Assembly (NCBI GenBank): GCA_933228895.1
Contig: OW121847.1
Span: 82,811,656-82,875,655 of the forward strand
DNA: 64,000 bases
DNA from: Platycnemis pennipes
Lineage: Eukaryota > Arthropoda > Insecta > Odonata > Platycnemididae
Direction: 5' to 3'
A program made the translations under genes and the position numbers. This document shows, one piece after another, positions 11,819-22,699 of the stretch. Every line of letters begins with the position of its first letter. Within the stretch, counting starts at the first letter, position 1. The notes below the pieces were generated by a model. That model ran no database searches. It was given only the letters and a program-made list of their open reading frames with translations, and was not told where the DNA came from.

Positions 11819-11956
11819 TTTCCTCCCATTCTTTCACTTTTTCTTTTGAGAAAACGGCAATCGTCCTTTTATTTTCCACTATTTGTCGTTTTTCTCCCAC
11901 CAATTCTACAATGATGTTTTTCTCGAATTCATTGAAATTTTTCCCCGCTTTGCCAT
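11784..11956 (-). pseudogene. Myb/SANT-MADF-like Harbinger accessory protein, fragment
   Basis: Minus strand. It starts ATG GCA AAG and then shifts frame in a G/A run, after which it reads NFNEFEKNIIVELVGEKRQI and VKEWEEITAKYN before a stop at 11784-11786. This resembles the N-terminal Myb/MADF-like DNA-binding domain of the second protein of Harbinger elements, which helps the transposase enter the nucleus and bind DNA. The frame break and short length show it is dead. It is convergent with, and overlaps, the transposase remnant. Confidence 0.6.
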
Positions 11957-12200
11957 TATGCACCTCTTCTTACCGTATTTTTAACTGTTTTGAACTTTCG
12001 CTCGTCAAGTTTGTTTACTATATCCAACTGTAGTGTCATCTTGTGGCAGTTTATTGTACTCCGTGCTCTAAGCAATAGCTATCGACAGATTGTTCATTAG
12101 TCCGATTGTTTCTTGCAACCCGAAAAACGTTATGAGCTCCATAAGTTTATGGAACTCATAGCTATCGAATACATAGCGGAAGTTTAGTGCAACCGGCCAT

Positions 12201-15200
12201 AATAAGTGTAATAAAGTGTCCAAATTGAACACACTAACATGTTTAAGTGACATGAAAATAACCTTGCCATATCTTTATCACTGTCTCTTCAGTTTCTTCG
12301 ATCACTTTTGCTATCTTCAATTATAGTATTGGGAAAAATTGCATTTTAATTATATAAAATATATTACGTACAACAATGCGAGATGTTTTAAAAAATCTTA
12401 CAATAACTTTTGATGAGAAATCCACCATTTCCGCAGAATAATTTTAATCTGTTTCCTAATCGTTTTAATTGTTTTATTTGATAGCTTTCTACCGGTTAGG
12501 ATAGTTTTTGATTATGTGTCCCCGCTCAACTTTGCTATTCCCTCATAGTTATGATCGATCTGATTCATTTAACATTATAAAGATGCTTATAAATAATCAT
12601 ACCACCTATTAAAAACCATGATGAAGGAAGCCACTAGCTTTCTGGGCTCTTCCAAAAAGTAGGTATACTGTATTAATTTTAAAGAAATATTTTTTATCTG
12701 CCCTAGGTCGCTGGGATCGACTAAGGGGCATTTACCTTTAACATCTTCAGTAAAATAAATATCTACGATCGGCTAAAACTCCTGAGGTGATTCTCTCCTG
12801 CGTAGCCAAAGTAACGGAACTTTCTAAGCTAAAGTTCAGCCTCTGGAGCCCATATTATTAGATATCATCAGATAGATTTAAACAGTAGGTACCCATTATA
12901 ATGGTGACACGCAGGCCAACAGATCACGCAAATCTATACACTTCTTTTGGGAGCCCCTCTGTTGTGAAGAGTGAATAAAACGATTGAGAAAAGGGAATAT
13001 AAGAAAAGGGAATGGTCGATACCACCCTAGAGCAAGCAGAATTGATATTTCCATCGAGATCATTCTACCAAATGAAATATGGGTAATAAGTTTGTGAAAT
13101 GATTTTGAGATGTGCAGCAATTCATATGGGATTAAAACTAGAATAACGTGCAAAAAAATTTAAAAAAACATTAAAAAATAGTCATGAAACGTGGTGTTTA
13201 GAAACGATTCAATTCGTTTCTTTGTGGCGTGCAGGGGAATACTTAATAATAGATAATTAATGAGCAGAGTAAACGCATATTTTGTTTGTGTGTGAAACCA
13301 ACATGAGCTAAAGAGAGAGAAAATCTCCTTCGAAAACAATTTAAAAAATTAAAACCCGAGTTATACCGAGATAAGGAAACCAACGGAGAAATAGTTGTGA
13401 TTAAATGACAGTGAAAACAATTTGATGCGTTCGATCTAACCTAAGAATACCCCTGGCTTTTTGCTGGGGATGAAATATTTTTCCCTCCTTTCATCAGCTA
13501 CCCCTTATAATTCTATTTTTTATGTGATTTCACCGTACAGGTCTCTGAAACTAATTCACATTTCCCATCCTTTACGCGAGCGATTGTACTTCAAATAAAT
13601 CGCAGACGTCCATGTGCGGTGACAGCCTTGCTTGTACTAGGGCGTATCATTTGGGATTGCTTTGGTGTCATGACTAGAGGCCTCCTATCCCAAGGGTCCG
13701 GATTCCAAGGTTCCGGATATGGCAGATTTTTTCTCTGGTGGATCAATCTCTATTTGAGCCCTCAGCAATTCCAGTTCAGTATTTTCAATATCTTCGTATG
13801 GGACATTGGACCCATCTCCGCGCCTTTCGTTCAGAGTAATCTAATTCTAATGCTGAGTTTCTTTCCACCCTTCCTTATTTAAAAAAACCTACCCCCGTCA
13901 AGGTATCCCTCGATTAGCTAGCTGCAATTACGAATCAGCCAACCAGTGACTTGTTCTTCTGGCTCTCGTACTGATGGCAATACTCCCATTCACAATGGTG
14001 AGATTCCGAGAAGAAAAAAGAATCCAACTTGATCGAGATTCGAACCCATATCCTTAAATATACTTCCATTTGTGTAACCAGAATAAAAAATGCGTGACAA
14101 GTCGCGGCATGATAAAAAAGCATGATTCGTTTAATTTATGTACATCCTCCATAATGTACAATCTTCCCATGAATCTTCCGCGTTACCAACATTGAAAAAA
14201 CGATCCATGCACATCCTATCTCTCCATAATGTTCTTACAAGAATGCCCCTTGTCGACTTCGTGGTGGAGGTGTTCTGCACGCTTGTAGCAATGACTTTTC
14301 GGCCTCGGAAAAACTCCTTGAAGAACCTCCGAAAGGCACACCCCTCCCACTCTCGCCCCCTCCCGTTCATCTTCCGCTTCCTTCGAGAGGAAACCACCGT
14401 CCACGGAGCAAGCACCCACCGCCCGAGCACAAGGGTATCGGTTGCAACACGGAGCGGGTGGCTGAGGGAGTGGTGCCATGGAAGGAGGGAGCGGACGGGT
14501 GTATTTAAAATAGTAGTAAATTTATGCATACCTCTCACCGGAGGAACAGAAGGAGAAGAGAGGAGGTGGAGGAGTAAGAAAGAGAGAGAGAGAGACTCCT
14601 TAAATCTCGCCGACTCCCTGGGCGCCGTCGTCTCGGGGCAGCGGGGGACTGCGGGCGGCGATGCTTGGGGGAGAGGGTGGAATATTGGAAGTCGAAGTGG
14701 CCGAGGAAGCGAGCGTTGGGGTGGAGAGAGACGGGGATTTCGCTCCGAGGGAGTTCGAATTCTTCGCCGTCATTATTATCGTTGCGTGAGTCTGACGATA
14801 GAATGGGTGGTCAGGGAAGGGGGAGGGTAGTCGTGAGGGCATGGGGGTGGGTGAAGGGTGCTTAGGGGAAGGGGGCGGATTCGTAGAGGGCGTGAGGTGT
14901 TCCTGTGAGGGGGGACGTATTATCTCAGCCGCCGTACGTACACATGTTGCGCAGAGAAAAAAAGCTCCGAGACATGATTCCCGGCAAATTCTAATGAGAA
15001 TATCAGGAGAATTTCAGATACCTCGTTAGCTCATGTGGTAGGGCATTGTACCGCTGGGAGAAAGGTCCTGTTCAGATCGCCTTTTCCGTTGAAACTTTGT
15101 TTATCCTTGTTTTTGCCCCATATTGTTGACGACCCTCATTTTCACAACCGTGCATTCAACGGTAGGCAGTACTAGTAGTGTTTTCGTTCGTAATTGGTGT

Positions 15201-16300
15201 TCATACGACACTGAACATGCATATACGTAGACATGCGCACCCATACAAGCGCCGAAGGACGAGACAGGTTGTGTAATCGGGCCTTAGGGGGGATAGTGGA
15301 CGAAGGGAAGGGCGGAGTGCAGGACATGGGTTTAGGAGGGGGTCCCTCGGCCCCACCTAAACACCCAAGCATACCCTCCATCCACGCCAGAGGGACAACA
15401 CCACCACCATCTCTGAACCCCATCCCCAACGTCCCTACGAACTCACGAGCATCGTAACTCTTACCCTCCCCACAACTCCTCCCCCTCTTTCCCTTCCATT
15501 CACCCGATTCCCCTTTCACATGGATGCGCCGCACCTCTACCGCACTCGAGTGCCACGCCGTCGATCACTCCCCTTCTCGAACCCTGACATCCCTTCCCGC
15601 ACCGCCTCCCACACCCGGGTCCTCTCCTCCGAGAGAGGCGTCCTCGAAGAGTGGTTATAAGCTCCTTGCATTAGTCACCGATCGTGGGAATTGATATCTC
15701 CTGCATCGCGGCGGTGCGGGTGGGTGGGTGATTGGGGATAAGCGACGTGGCGTGAAGTCCCCGCCTTTTAGATTCAGAGCCTTTTTGTTTTCTGTTTTTG
15801 TCCCCGAGTCCCACCTCTGGGCATGAAAAACAGAGGATGATCGAATTTACGACTCGGAAAGACTCTATCGACTGTGAAATTTCAATCGCGAATCGGCGGG
15901 CTCTTCTCGTTCGATTTGGGTGTTTTGGTAGAGGGATTTGTGCGGACGGAATGGAGTGGAGACCTTTTATAAAAATTCATATTACACGCTCACCGAGTAT
16001 GCAGTGAAATCCTCCAGCAAATTCTATTATGTGCTATTTACGGTCTTTGGCCACAACAAGTGTGACAATGTTCAAATCGACTTCACGGCTGCGTGAGGCA
16101 TGATTGGCCAGAAATGGCAATATCGTCATTTTTTTCAAAAAAATCATTGTTGTAATGAAGAACTCGCCTAGCGGAAAATTTATTATTTTTCCTTTACTGG
16201 AGATAAATTTATCTTTACTATACTTTGATCGTAGCCACAAATATGTGTGGAGTTTTATCCTTTTATGCATTTAATTTCCGAAGAGTAACTTAGGCATTCA
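12201..16300. other. unassigned; GC-rich blocks 14230-14960 and 15230-15660
   Basis: No coding exon can be supported. Two GC-rich, CpG-containing blocks carry long but motif-free open frames on both strands (for example 14138-14830 plus). A (GA)n run lies at about 14576-14595. tRNA-like pieces occur near 14035-14060 (minus, B box only) and at 15021-15092. Elsewhere the sequence is AT-rich. Confidence 0.35.
15021..15092 (+). repeat. tRNA-like unit (SINE head or pseudogene)
   Basis: An A-box match TAGCTCATGTGGTAGGGC is followed at tRNA-like spacing by a weak B box, TGTTCAGATCGCC. The B box lacks the GGTTCGA consensus and stem pairing is poor, so a functional tRNA is unlikely. Confidence 0.4.
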
Positions 16301-16319
16301 GTTGATACGAGAAATTTCA

Positions 16320-17348
16320 AATTAGTAATCTAGTGTACCCTTCCCCATGGACTACGCCTCGTCGTGGTAGGATTAGGGCTTGTGTGTTCCCGTGACCCCT
16401 AGAGCTGCACTGGCGGGAGCAACTAATATTACTCCTGGTAGGGTCACCCATAGGCCGAAGGGTAGGAGCCTGACGAAAGGTAGTCCACGTAACGTACTCG
16501 CAGCGTCTGTTCCTCAGTGAGGCGGCTGTGAGAAGGCGTCTGACCCCAGTAGGGCGGCCTATCAAGTGATGGTGTCACGTTAAAAACACTATTGAGGCAG
16601 GCAACGGAAAACCACCTCAATCAAACTCTCCCAAGAACACAATGGACTTGAACAATAGAAAATTGAATCCTGGCGACTACGGGGCCCGGGACCAAATTAG
16701 TGGGACGGGTGTCGTGCCCGGCAGCAGGGTAAGCAAAGTAGGAGGTCAGAAGCAAGAGCATGTAGAGCAATTTAGCTATCTAGGTAGAGTGTTGGAAGAA
16801 AAAGGGTATAGCAGCATTGAAGTGAGAAGGAAAATTGCATTGGCAAAAGAAGCTTTTACTCATAGGCGTGAACAGGGGCGTTGAGTGGGGAAGTGAAGAA
16901 GATACTAGTGAAAAGTTTAATATGGAGCGTTGCACTATATGGGGTGGAAAAGTGGGCTTTGCGAAAAGAAGATGAAAATAGACTTAGGGCTTTTGAGATG
17001 TGGGTTTGGATAAGGATGGAGAAATTAAAGTGGGCCGAAAGGAAGACGAACGATGAAGTGTTAGAATTGGCAGGAGAGGAATGAAATTTGATATATGAAA
17101 TTAGGAGAAGGCAGAAGGTTTGGATGGAAAAGGTAATAAAAGGGGATGGTTTTTGAAGGAGGTGATTGAGGGAAGAGCGTTGGGTAAGCGGGGAAGAGGG
17201 AGGAGAAGAACAGGTAGCTTGGATGGAATGATGGGTGGCAGGAGGTATGAGGGGCTGAAGAAGGACATCGTGTGAAATTTAGGGGGTGGGAAAAATTAAA
17301 TGTCCATTTAAACCTACCTTCACCGATAGAATACTAATAATAATAATA
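16320..17348 (+). mobile_element. RTE/I-like LINE, internally deleted
   Basis: Two parts are visible. From about 16320 to 16740 there is a non-coding leader-like section (GGCAACGGAAAACCACCTCA). From 16740 there is the far C-terminal reverse-transcriptase region: FSYLGRVLEEKGYSSIEVRR, IALAKEAF, then after a stop VKKILVKSLIWSVALYG and MEKLKWAERKTNDEVLELAG. The catalytic YADD region is missing between them. The 3' end is a short (TAA)n tail at 17333-17348. Stops and a frameshift show it is inactive. Confidence 0.7.
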
Positions 17349-19560
17349 AATCTAGTGGAATTACCTGATACATGAAAGTTGGAGAATACCCGTTCCCTAG
17401 GATTTTAAGGATTGATTATCGAGTCGCAGATAACTTTCCATTTTTACACTCAACGCCACCTTATGTTATCAGGAGTTCCAATGAAAACTGGTGAGCGAAC
17501 AAATTTTTACGTTAAGAAAATTATTTTCCAGTGGTGTTATGCTACGAAAATTAATTTTTATACCGAGAGACATGGGTTGGTGATAAACTCTAAAACTCGA
17601 CGGAAAAAGTACGAAACCCCTGCAATGGACTCATTAAGTGGCCAAGGTTCATGGTGGTGGGTGCGGGGAGTGGGAGGAGACGGCGAGGGAGTCAGATATC
17701 CAAATATATTCCTCGCGCGTTCAACTGATGATAAAAAAATAAAGGAGCTTATCAACTCCGTAAGTTCCATCCGACTGTCTTCCACGCCCCACCTTCGAGA
17801 AACTTGATTTACTCTAATTATTCCAGCATGACAATGCTAAAATGAAGTTTTGGAACCAGAAGAAAAATGAGAGGTAAGTCAGCTGTCACGCATGGTGGTA
17901 CCACGACGGGACGAGAGGCACAGCCCCCTAAGTTTGGCAGTCGATTCTCAAATGAACAAATTCCATGTAGCCGAGAGGATTATGGGCACGCCCTTCGGGC
18001 GTTGGAGGGTTAAAAAGTTAATGCTCTCCTGAAGAAAGACGAGGGGTGAAAAAATAAAGTTAATATGACTTGGGGAATGACACACCGCCGCTATTCGTGA
18101 TGTATGTTTCTTTCTTTCCGATTCATAACAGTTTTATTACCCTCCTATCCCCGGTCAAGGGTGAAGAGATACTATTTAACGGCTGTCAAACGATAGGAGT
18201 GGATTGGAGAGGGTGAGGCTGGAGGCGAGGGAAAAAATAACAGGTACACCGGTGAAAGGTTCTCATGGGGGCGTAAGTTTCGATGGACGTAGCGCGCCCT
18301 CACAGGATGATAGAATGGTCAATATCAGAAAATATTTCCCTAACATGGGAACGAAGTTACCTTTGGGTGGGAAAGGGGTGAAACTATTCTGGGGAAAAAA
18401 TCCAAGTCACTGGCATCATGAGATGAGCGTGATGATGTAACACGCACGCAGATCTTGTTAATGACTTTCCTCTCCTTTTCAGTGACACGGGGTGATAGGA
18501 ATATTAGGTAATATTAGTAATATTTCCCTACCAATCAATGAGAATTAGTCAAGCGCCCATTCAAAATTATTATCTTACTATTTAACTCTCTTTAAGCCGT
18601 AAATTACTTGTTTAATCCTTCAACAAGACATGACAATTTATGTTTAAATCAGAGGGAGATGACGCAAAGCGCACTCTTCGTGCTTAATTGTCCTCAATTA
18701 CCGAATTTCCAACGCTCCTTTAATACGCCCACGAAGGATTACATGAGCGCCCACTTGTCCATATTGAAATTTGCGCCACACTTATCTCCAGAAATTAGTC
18801 TGTACAGTTGTGAAAGTAGGCCTCGGTAAAAATACGGTGTGGCGTCTGAGTTTCAAGAGTTGACTTTATAGCTAACAAGTCTATCCCCCGCTGCGTACTA
18901 AACGCTACCCTCTTAAATTGGTCTTTCCTAGTTGGAACAACTCTTTAAGGTAATGTAATTTTCATAGTATATTCTTGCCACGCGAGGTTTGGTGATATGG
19001 CTCATTTTAGAGGAAAAATACATTCCAACGTGGCAGGTAAATAGCAAGTAAAGTAGACTTGAGCGGTCGTAAACGTTTCCATAAATCCAGGTAACGAAAT
19101 TAAAAAATAATAAAAATGTTATTCTATACTGTAAACGTCAGGGATAAGTATGGGTGTGACAACGACTCTCAGAAAGATATTTCGACAAGGTAGAATGAAA
19201 AATTTGATTACGCTCGTTTTTCACTTAGACAACCTAATGGACGTCTTTATTATGGGACGAGGGAGTAAGAAATATCCTAGTCAAAATTATTACGTTTAAT
19301 GAAAGGAGACACCCGAGTGCCTTTGATCCCATCCATACTCACAGATTTTACAGTGCTACCAAGCTCCTTTCCTCCACGACTCGAGTATTTATTCCAGGAC
19401 GAGATGCAGACAGGGCCTTCGTAGTAAAAGCGTCAGTAGCGTCAGTACCTACCTTCGGATTCGTAAGATTGTTATTTTTCTCAACATGACTGTCGTCGTG
19501 CGTCAAGAAGCAAAATTGTCGTAAAAATATCGTCAATGTCACCATCATCACCATTAAAAA
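17349..19560. other. unassigned stretch
   Basis: No supported gene. The short open frames (17412-17807, 18204-18440, 18608-18829) lack motifs and splice context. A tRNA-Ser-like A-box string occurs at about 17970 but has no B box. Confidence 0.3.
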
Positions 19561-19569
19561 GAGATTCCC

Positions 19570-20598
19570 GCTTTATGTGTCCTCGGGGAGTTAAGGCGGG
19601 CGAAAGAAGGGGATCGACGGGAGACCTCGTCGGAGGACTTGAAATCGCCTTCGAAATCCCTGGAGCAAGCTAAATATCATCCCGGAAGATAAACGATGCG
19701 GGCCGCAGGAAAACCGCGGATTGCGAGTGACCGCGGTGATGCCACGGATCCCTTTCGCCCTGAGATGAAAAGGATACAGCCGAGGGCCCACGCATTACGG
19801 AGTGGGTCGAAGGGGGTTAGGCGGCCCTCCGAATGCAGTCCCCCTAGAACACAACACCGCCAGCCACCCTTTGACCGAGGCCGCGAGGTTGGCTGGATGG
19901 GGAGGAGAAATAAAAGAGTGCACATTACGTGCGTGGGGACTGAGTGGCATCGGGACTGAGTGGGTGTGTTTTTACGTGATATCCCACCCTCGTCCAACCC
20001 TTTAGGTGGAACGGAGGAAGGATTCAAGGGTGATGGGAGGCGAAGGTGAGGGAAGGAGAGAAAAAAATGTTTCCCTCAGGTCAGCTTTCAAGGTCAACCA
20101 ACTCGAGCTCTTTAGGGAGGTTTTTGGGGAGAAGGGAGGGAGGAGGGCAAAGGGTGGGGGTGTGGGCCGGTCTAGTGAGGGAAAAAGGAAGAAGTCTCAC
20201 CGTACTGACTTCGGACCCTCAAGATGGGCGATGAGGAGAGTGGATAGTTCTTTTTTTCTTAGCGCGGTGGCTTGGGGAATGGGTAGGGGTGCAGGAGGAG
20301 GGCAGGGGTATAAAAATGTATATAAGGGTTGCATCTCGACATGACGGGACTACTCTATAAACGATTCTTCTCGAGTTTAACCCGGAGGAAAGGCTGTTGG
20401 TGAAGGAGTGAAGTGGCGAGGAAGGATAAGTGACGGCAGAGAGAAAAAAGAGGTGGGAACGAAAAAGGCGGAGAGTGGCGAGTCCGGGCTAATCAGGACA
20501 GCGGGCTAGCGAAGAACAAACACTAGGGACGAGACCAACCAAGGGATCACTCCATCTCTCACTTTGGTGCGCGACGACGCGGAAGAAAAACGGAAGGA
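19570..20598 (+). promoter_or_regulatory. GC-rich promoter region and 5' UTR of the secreted-peptide gene
   Basis: A GC-rich, CpG-containing block leads directly into the only recognisable gene. TATAAAAA lies at 20309-20316 and a second TATATAAG at 20319-20326, just downstream of a run of G-tracts (20278-20308). Transcription would start near 20340-20355, giving a 5' UTR of roughly 250 nt. If transcription starts before 20341, the UTR includes a 20-codon upstream frame (20341-20403). The start site is inferred, not seen. Confidence 0.55.
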
Positions 20599-22504
20599 AT
20601 GGCTGGCCAACGGATTGCGGTAAGAGAACTCTTTTTTTTTCGATGCGATTCTTTTGGCGGGGGGAACGGGGTTGAACCGGGAATGAATAGGAGTTTTTTT
20701 CTTATTTCTTTGCCGTGGAGTTTTGGTGAGAGCGGTCGTATTCTTTTCGAAAATTTATCTCCGAAACTGTTTCAGTTTTTTCCACCCTTCGATGTCAACG
20801 CCTGGCAAACTGAAAAATTGGTCCGCGATTTATTTGATTCTCCGCTCCTCCATGAATATCTGAAACTTTCTCGCGAAGTTTTTCCTGAAAAAAATTCTCA
20901 TTTTCTCATCCTCAAGAAAGGATCATATTGTCTTTGATAGGTTCGCGTCCACAAAAACTGAGTTCAATTAATGCGGCAGATTCATTCTGTGGCATTTAGA
21001 TCCCTATCTTCAGTGATGGACAAAACATGAGTAGAAAAACTACAATCTCGCGAATATATCTAATTTTCTCGCACCTGAGATAATGGATTATTTCATCTGC
21101 ATTTAGTTCTCAGAGCAAAATTTAGGACTTTTTTGGTGAATAAGTGATCATTTTAAAATAAAATCCGAGGCACTAAAAGTTAACAGCCAAAAACAATCGT
21201 TGATAATTATCCGTGAAGAGCATGCTCTTGGAAATTATTTATTATTATTGTTCGATTCGGAAAAGTCCCGAAAACGGTAACGAATTTCTTTAAAAAAAAT
21301 GACTCTTAATTAACTTTAAAAAAACTCTTAATTATATTTGTGAGAAAAAATTGTATTCAACAATTCTTAAAAATATTTGTCTCAAATTTTGAATACAGCT
21401 CCTATGAGCTTAAAGCACTTTAGCAGTGTACATAAATACATTAACCTCTGCATGAACCTAAATAATTTTAATCTTAGTTTTGAATACCCTATTGTCGCAT
21501 ATTGCATGGGTCACTTAAAACGCTAAAATAAAGTCATAATTCATCATTTTATCAGTGGCTTTCTTTTTGTTTGGTGTGTTTCAAGGATTGGACACAATCT
21601 GAAACATTTTGGTATTTATTTCTTCCCTTTTCCTTTTAGGTCGTTTTGATGCTGTTGATGTGCTACCTTGCAGTGGGCCAAGCTTTCATCTTACCCATTC
21701 TGCTGAAGAAGCTGTAAGTATCTCTCATTTATTTCATTATTATATTCTTATTGATCTTCTTCGGTACACACGCACTTGAAATAGTTGAAGAATTTTTACG
21801 CGAAAATCTGTTTAGACGTTGGTCAGCCTTTCTATAGAGTGGCCCTTATTAGTAATAAACTGGTATTAAATGCAATTTTCACGTTATTCTTAAAAAATAA
21901 ATATTTCAACTTCTTTGCATTTCAAAATGCTTCTATTTACTGAGCAAGTATCGTAGAGGAAAAGCCGATTCTATGATAAAATTCCGCGAAAAAATATCAT
22001 TTTCTCAATAAACGTGCGATGAAGAAAGATATCGACCCTTTTAATAAAAATAACTCTAGGACAAGGCATTTTGCATTCTGTTACTCGATTAATATTGTGA
22101 TAAATCATTTGAAATTCAATAAGTTCGAAATCTCGATTTTTAATTGTTTCGAAAATCGACACAATTTCTATGAAGAGCATAGTTAACTATGTGCTATTTT
22201 CCTAACACAGGGACTTGGGCTACTGGCCAGGATTTGGATACAGATACATGCCATTCCAGCCATCCCAAAATGACTATCCTCAGAGGGAGATAATACAAGT
22301 TTTCCCACAATATCCTGGTAAGTTAAACTCAAACTGAAACTCCTTTTAAGGCGAGTTCTTCCAAGAGAGGAATCGACCGCTTTCAAATTATGTTATCATC
22401 TCGCATGTATGTGATGTGAGCAAAAAAAATTAATCTGGCACCTTAAAATATTTCGTCACTCACTTCCAGTTCCAGCGGTGGATGGATACAAGACTGGACA
22501 ATGA
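20599..22504 (+). CDS. small secreted peptide, four coding exons
   Basis: Coding exons are 20599-20619, 21640-21713, 22211-22317 and 22470-22504. Introns (1020, 497 and 152 bp) all begin GTAAG and end AG, in phases 0, 2 and 1. The joined product has 78 residues. Residues 1-22 are a signal peptide: a basic start (QRIA), a hydrophobic core VVLMLLMCYLAV, and likely cleavage after VGQA. The mature part of about 56 residues has no Cys, one dibasic pair (KK at 30-31), an aromatic stretch GYWPGFGYRYMPF (35-47) and several Pro-Tyr/Pro-Gln pairs. It ends in YKTGQ. It is probably secreted, perhaps a peptide hormone precursor, cuticle- or secretion-type peptide. I do not recognise the family. Frame continuity across three consensus introns is the main support. 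Confidence 0.85.
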
Positions 22505-22632
22505 AGATGAAGAAGACGTATTTAATATCTGGAAATAAATTTGTTTTATATAAATGGCAAGCAAGCAAGGCAAGTCGACACGGAAGACGTCGCGTCAACA
22601 AGAAACCAACCTGTTAAAAATCTGTTTGAGTG

Positions 22633-22638
22633 AATAAA
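22633..22638 (+). terminator. polyadenylation signal AATAAA
   Basis: AATAAA lies 129 nt after the stop codon of the secreted-peptide gene, followed by T- and GT-rich sequence (22643-22690) suited to a cleavage element. An earlier AATAAA at about 22535 is a possible alternative but has a weaker downstream element. Confidence 0.7.
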
Positions 22639-22699
22639 GTGCATTTTATTTTTTACCAAATAACCCTCTTGGTGTTTCATTGGGCGGGATGGGTTGAGG

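Larger units (their letters stand above)
9993..12200. mobile_element. PIF/Harbinger DNA transposon, internally deleted
   Basis: The element is bounded by perfect 14-bp terminal inverted repeats (ATGGCCGGTTGCAC at 9993-10006 and its complement at 12187-12200). Inside each end are sub-terminal copies of a dyad TTATGAGTTCCATAA: left at 10033, 10093 and 10151; right at 12130 and 12147. These are plausible transposase-binding sites. It contains the start of a HARBI1-like transposase (+) and an antisense Myb/MADF-like gene, the two-gene content typical of the superfamily. They are fused at about 11790-11800 by an internal deletion. A clear 3-bp target duplication was not found. Confidence 0.75.

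Noticed and set aside
14138..14830. 230-codon open frame on the plus strand
   Set aside because: GC-rich context and no domain. It runs through a (GA)n tract and overlaps long minus-strand frames.
17960..18010. tRNA-Ser-like A-box string GTAGCCGAGAGG with a GCCCTTCGGGC hairpin
   Set aside because: No B box and no acceptor-stem pairing.
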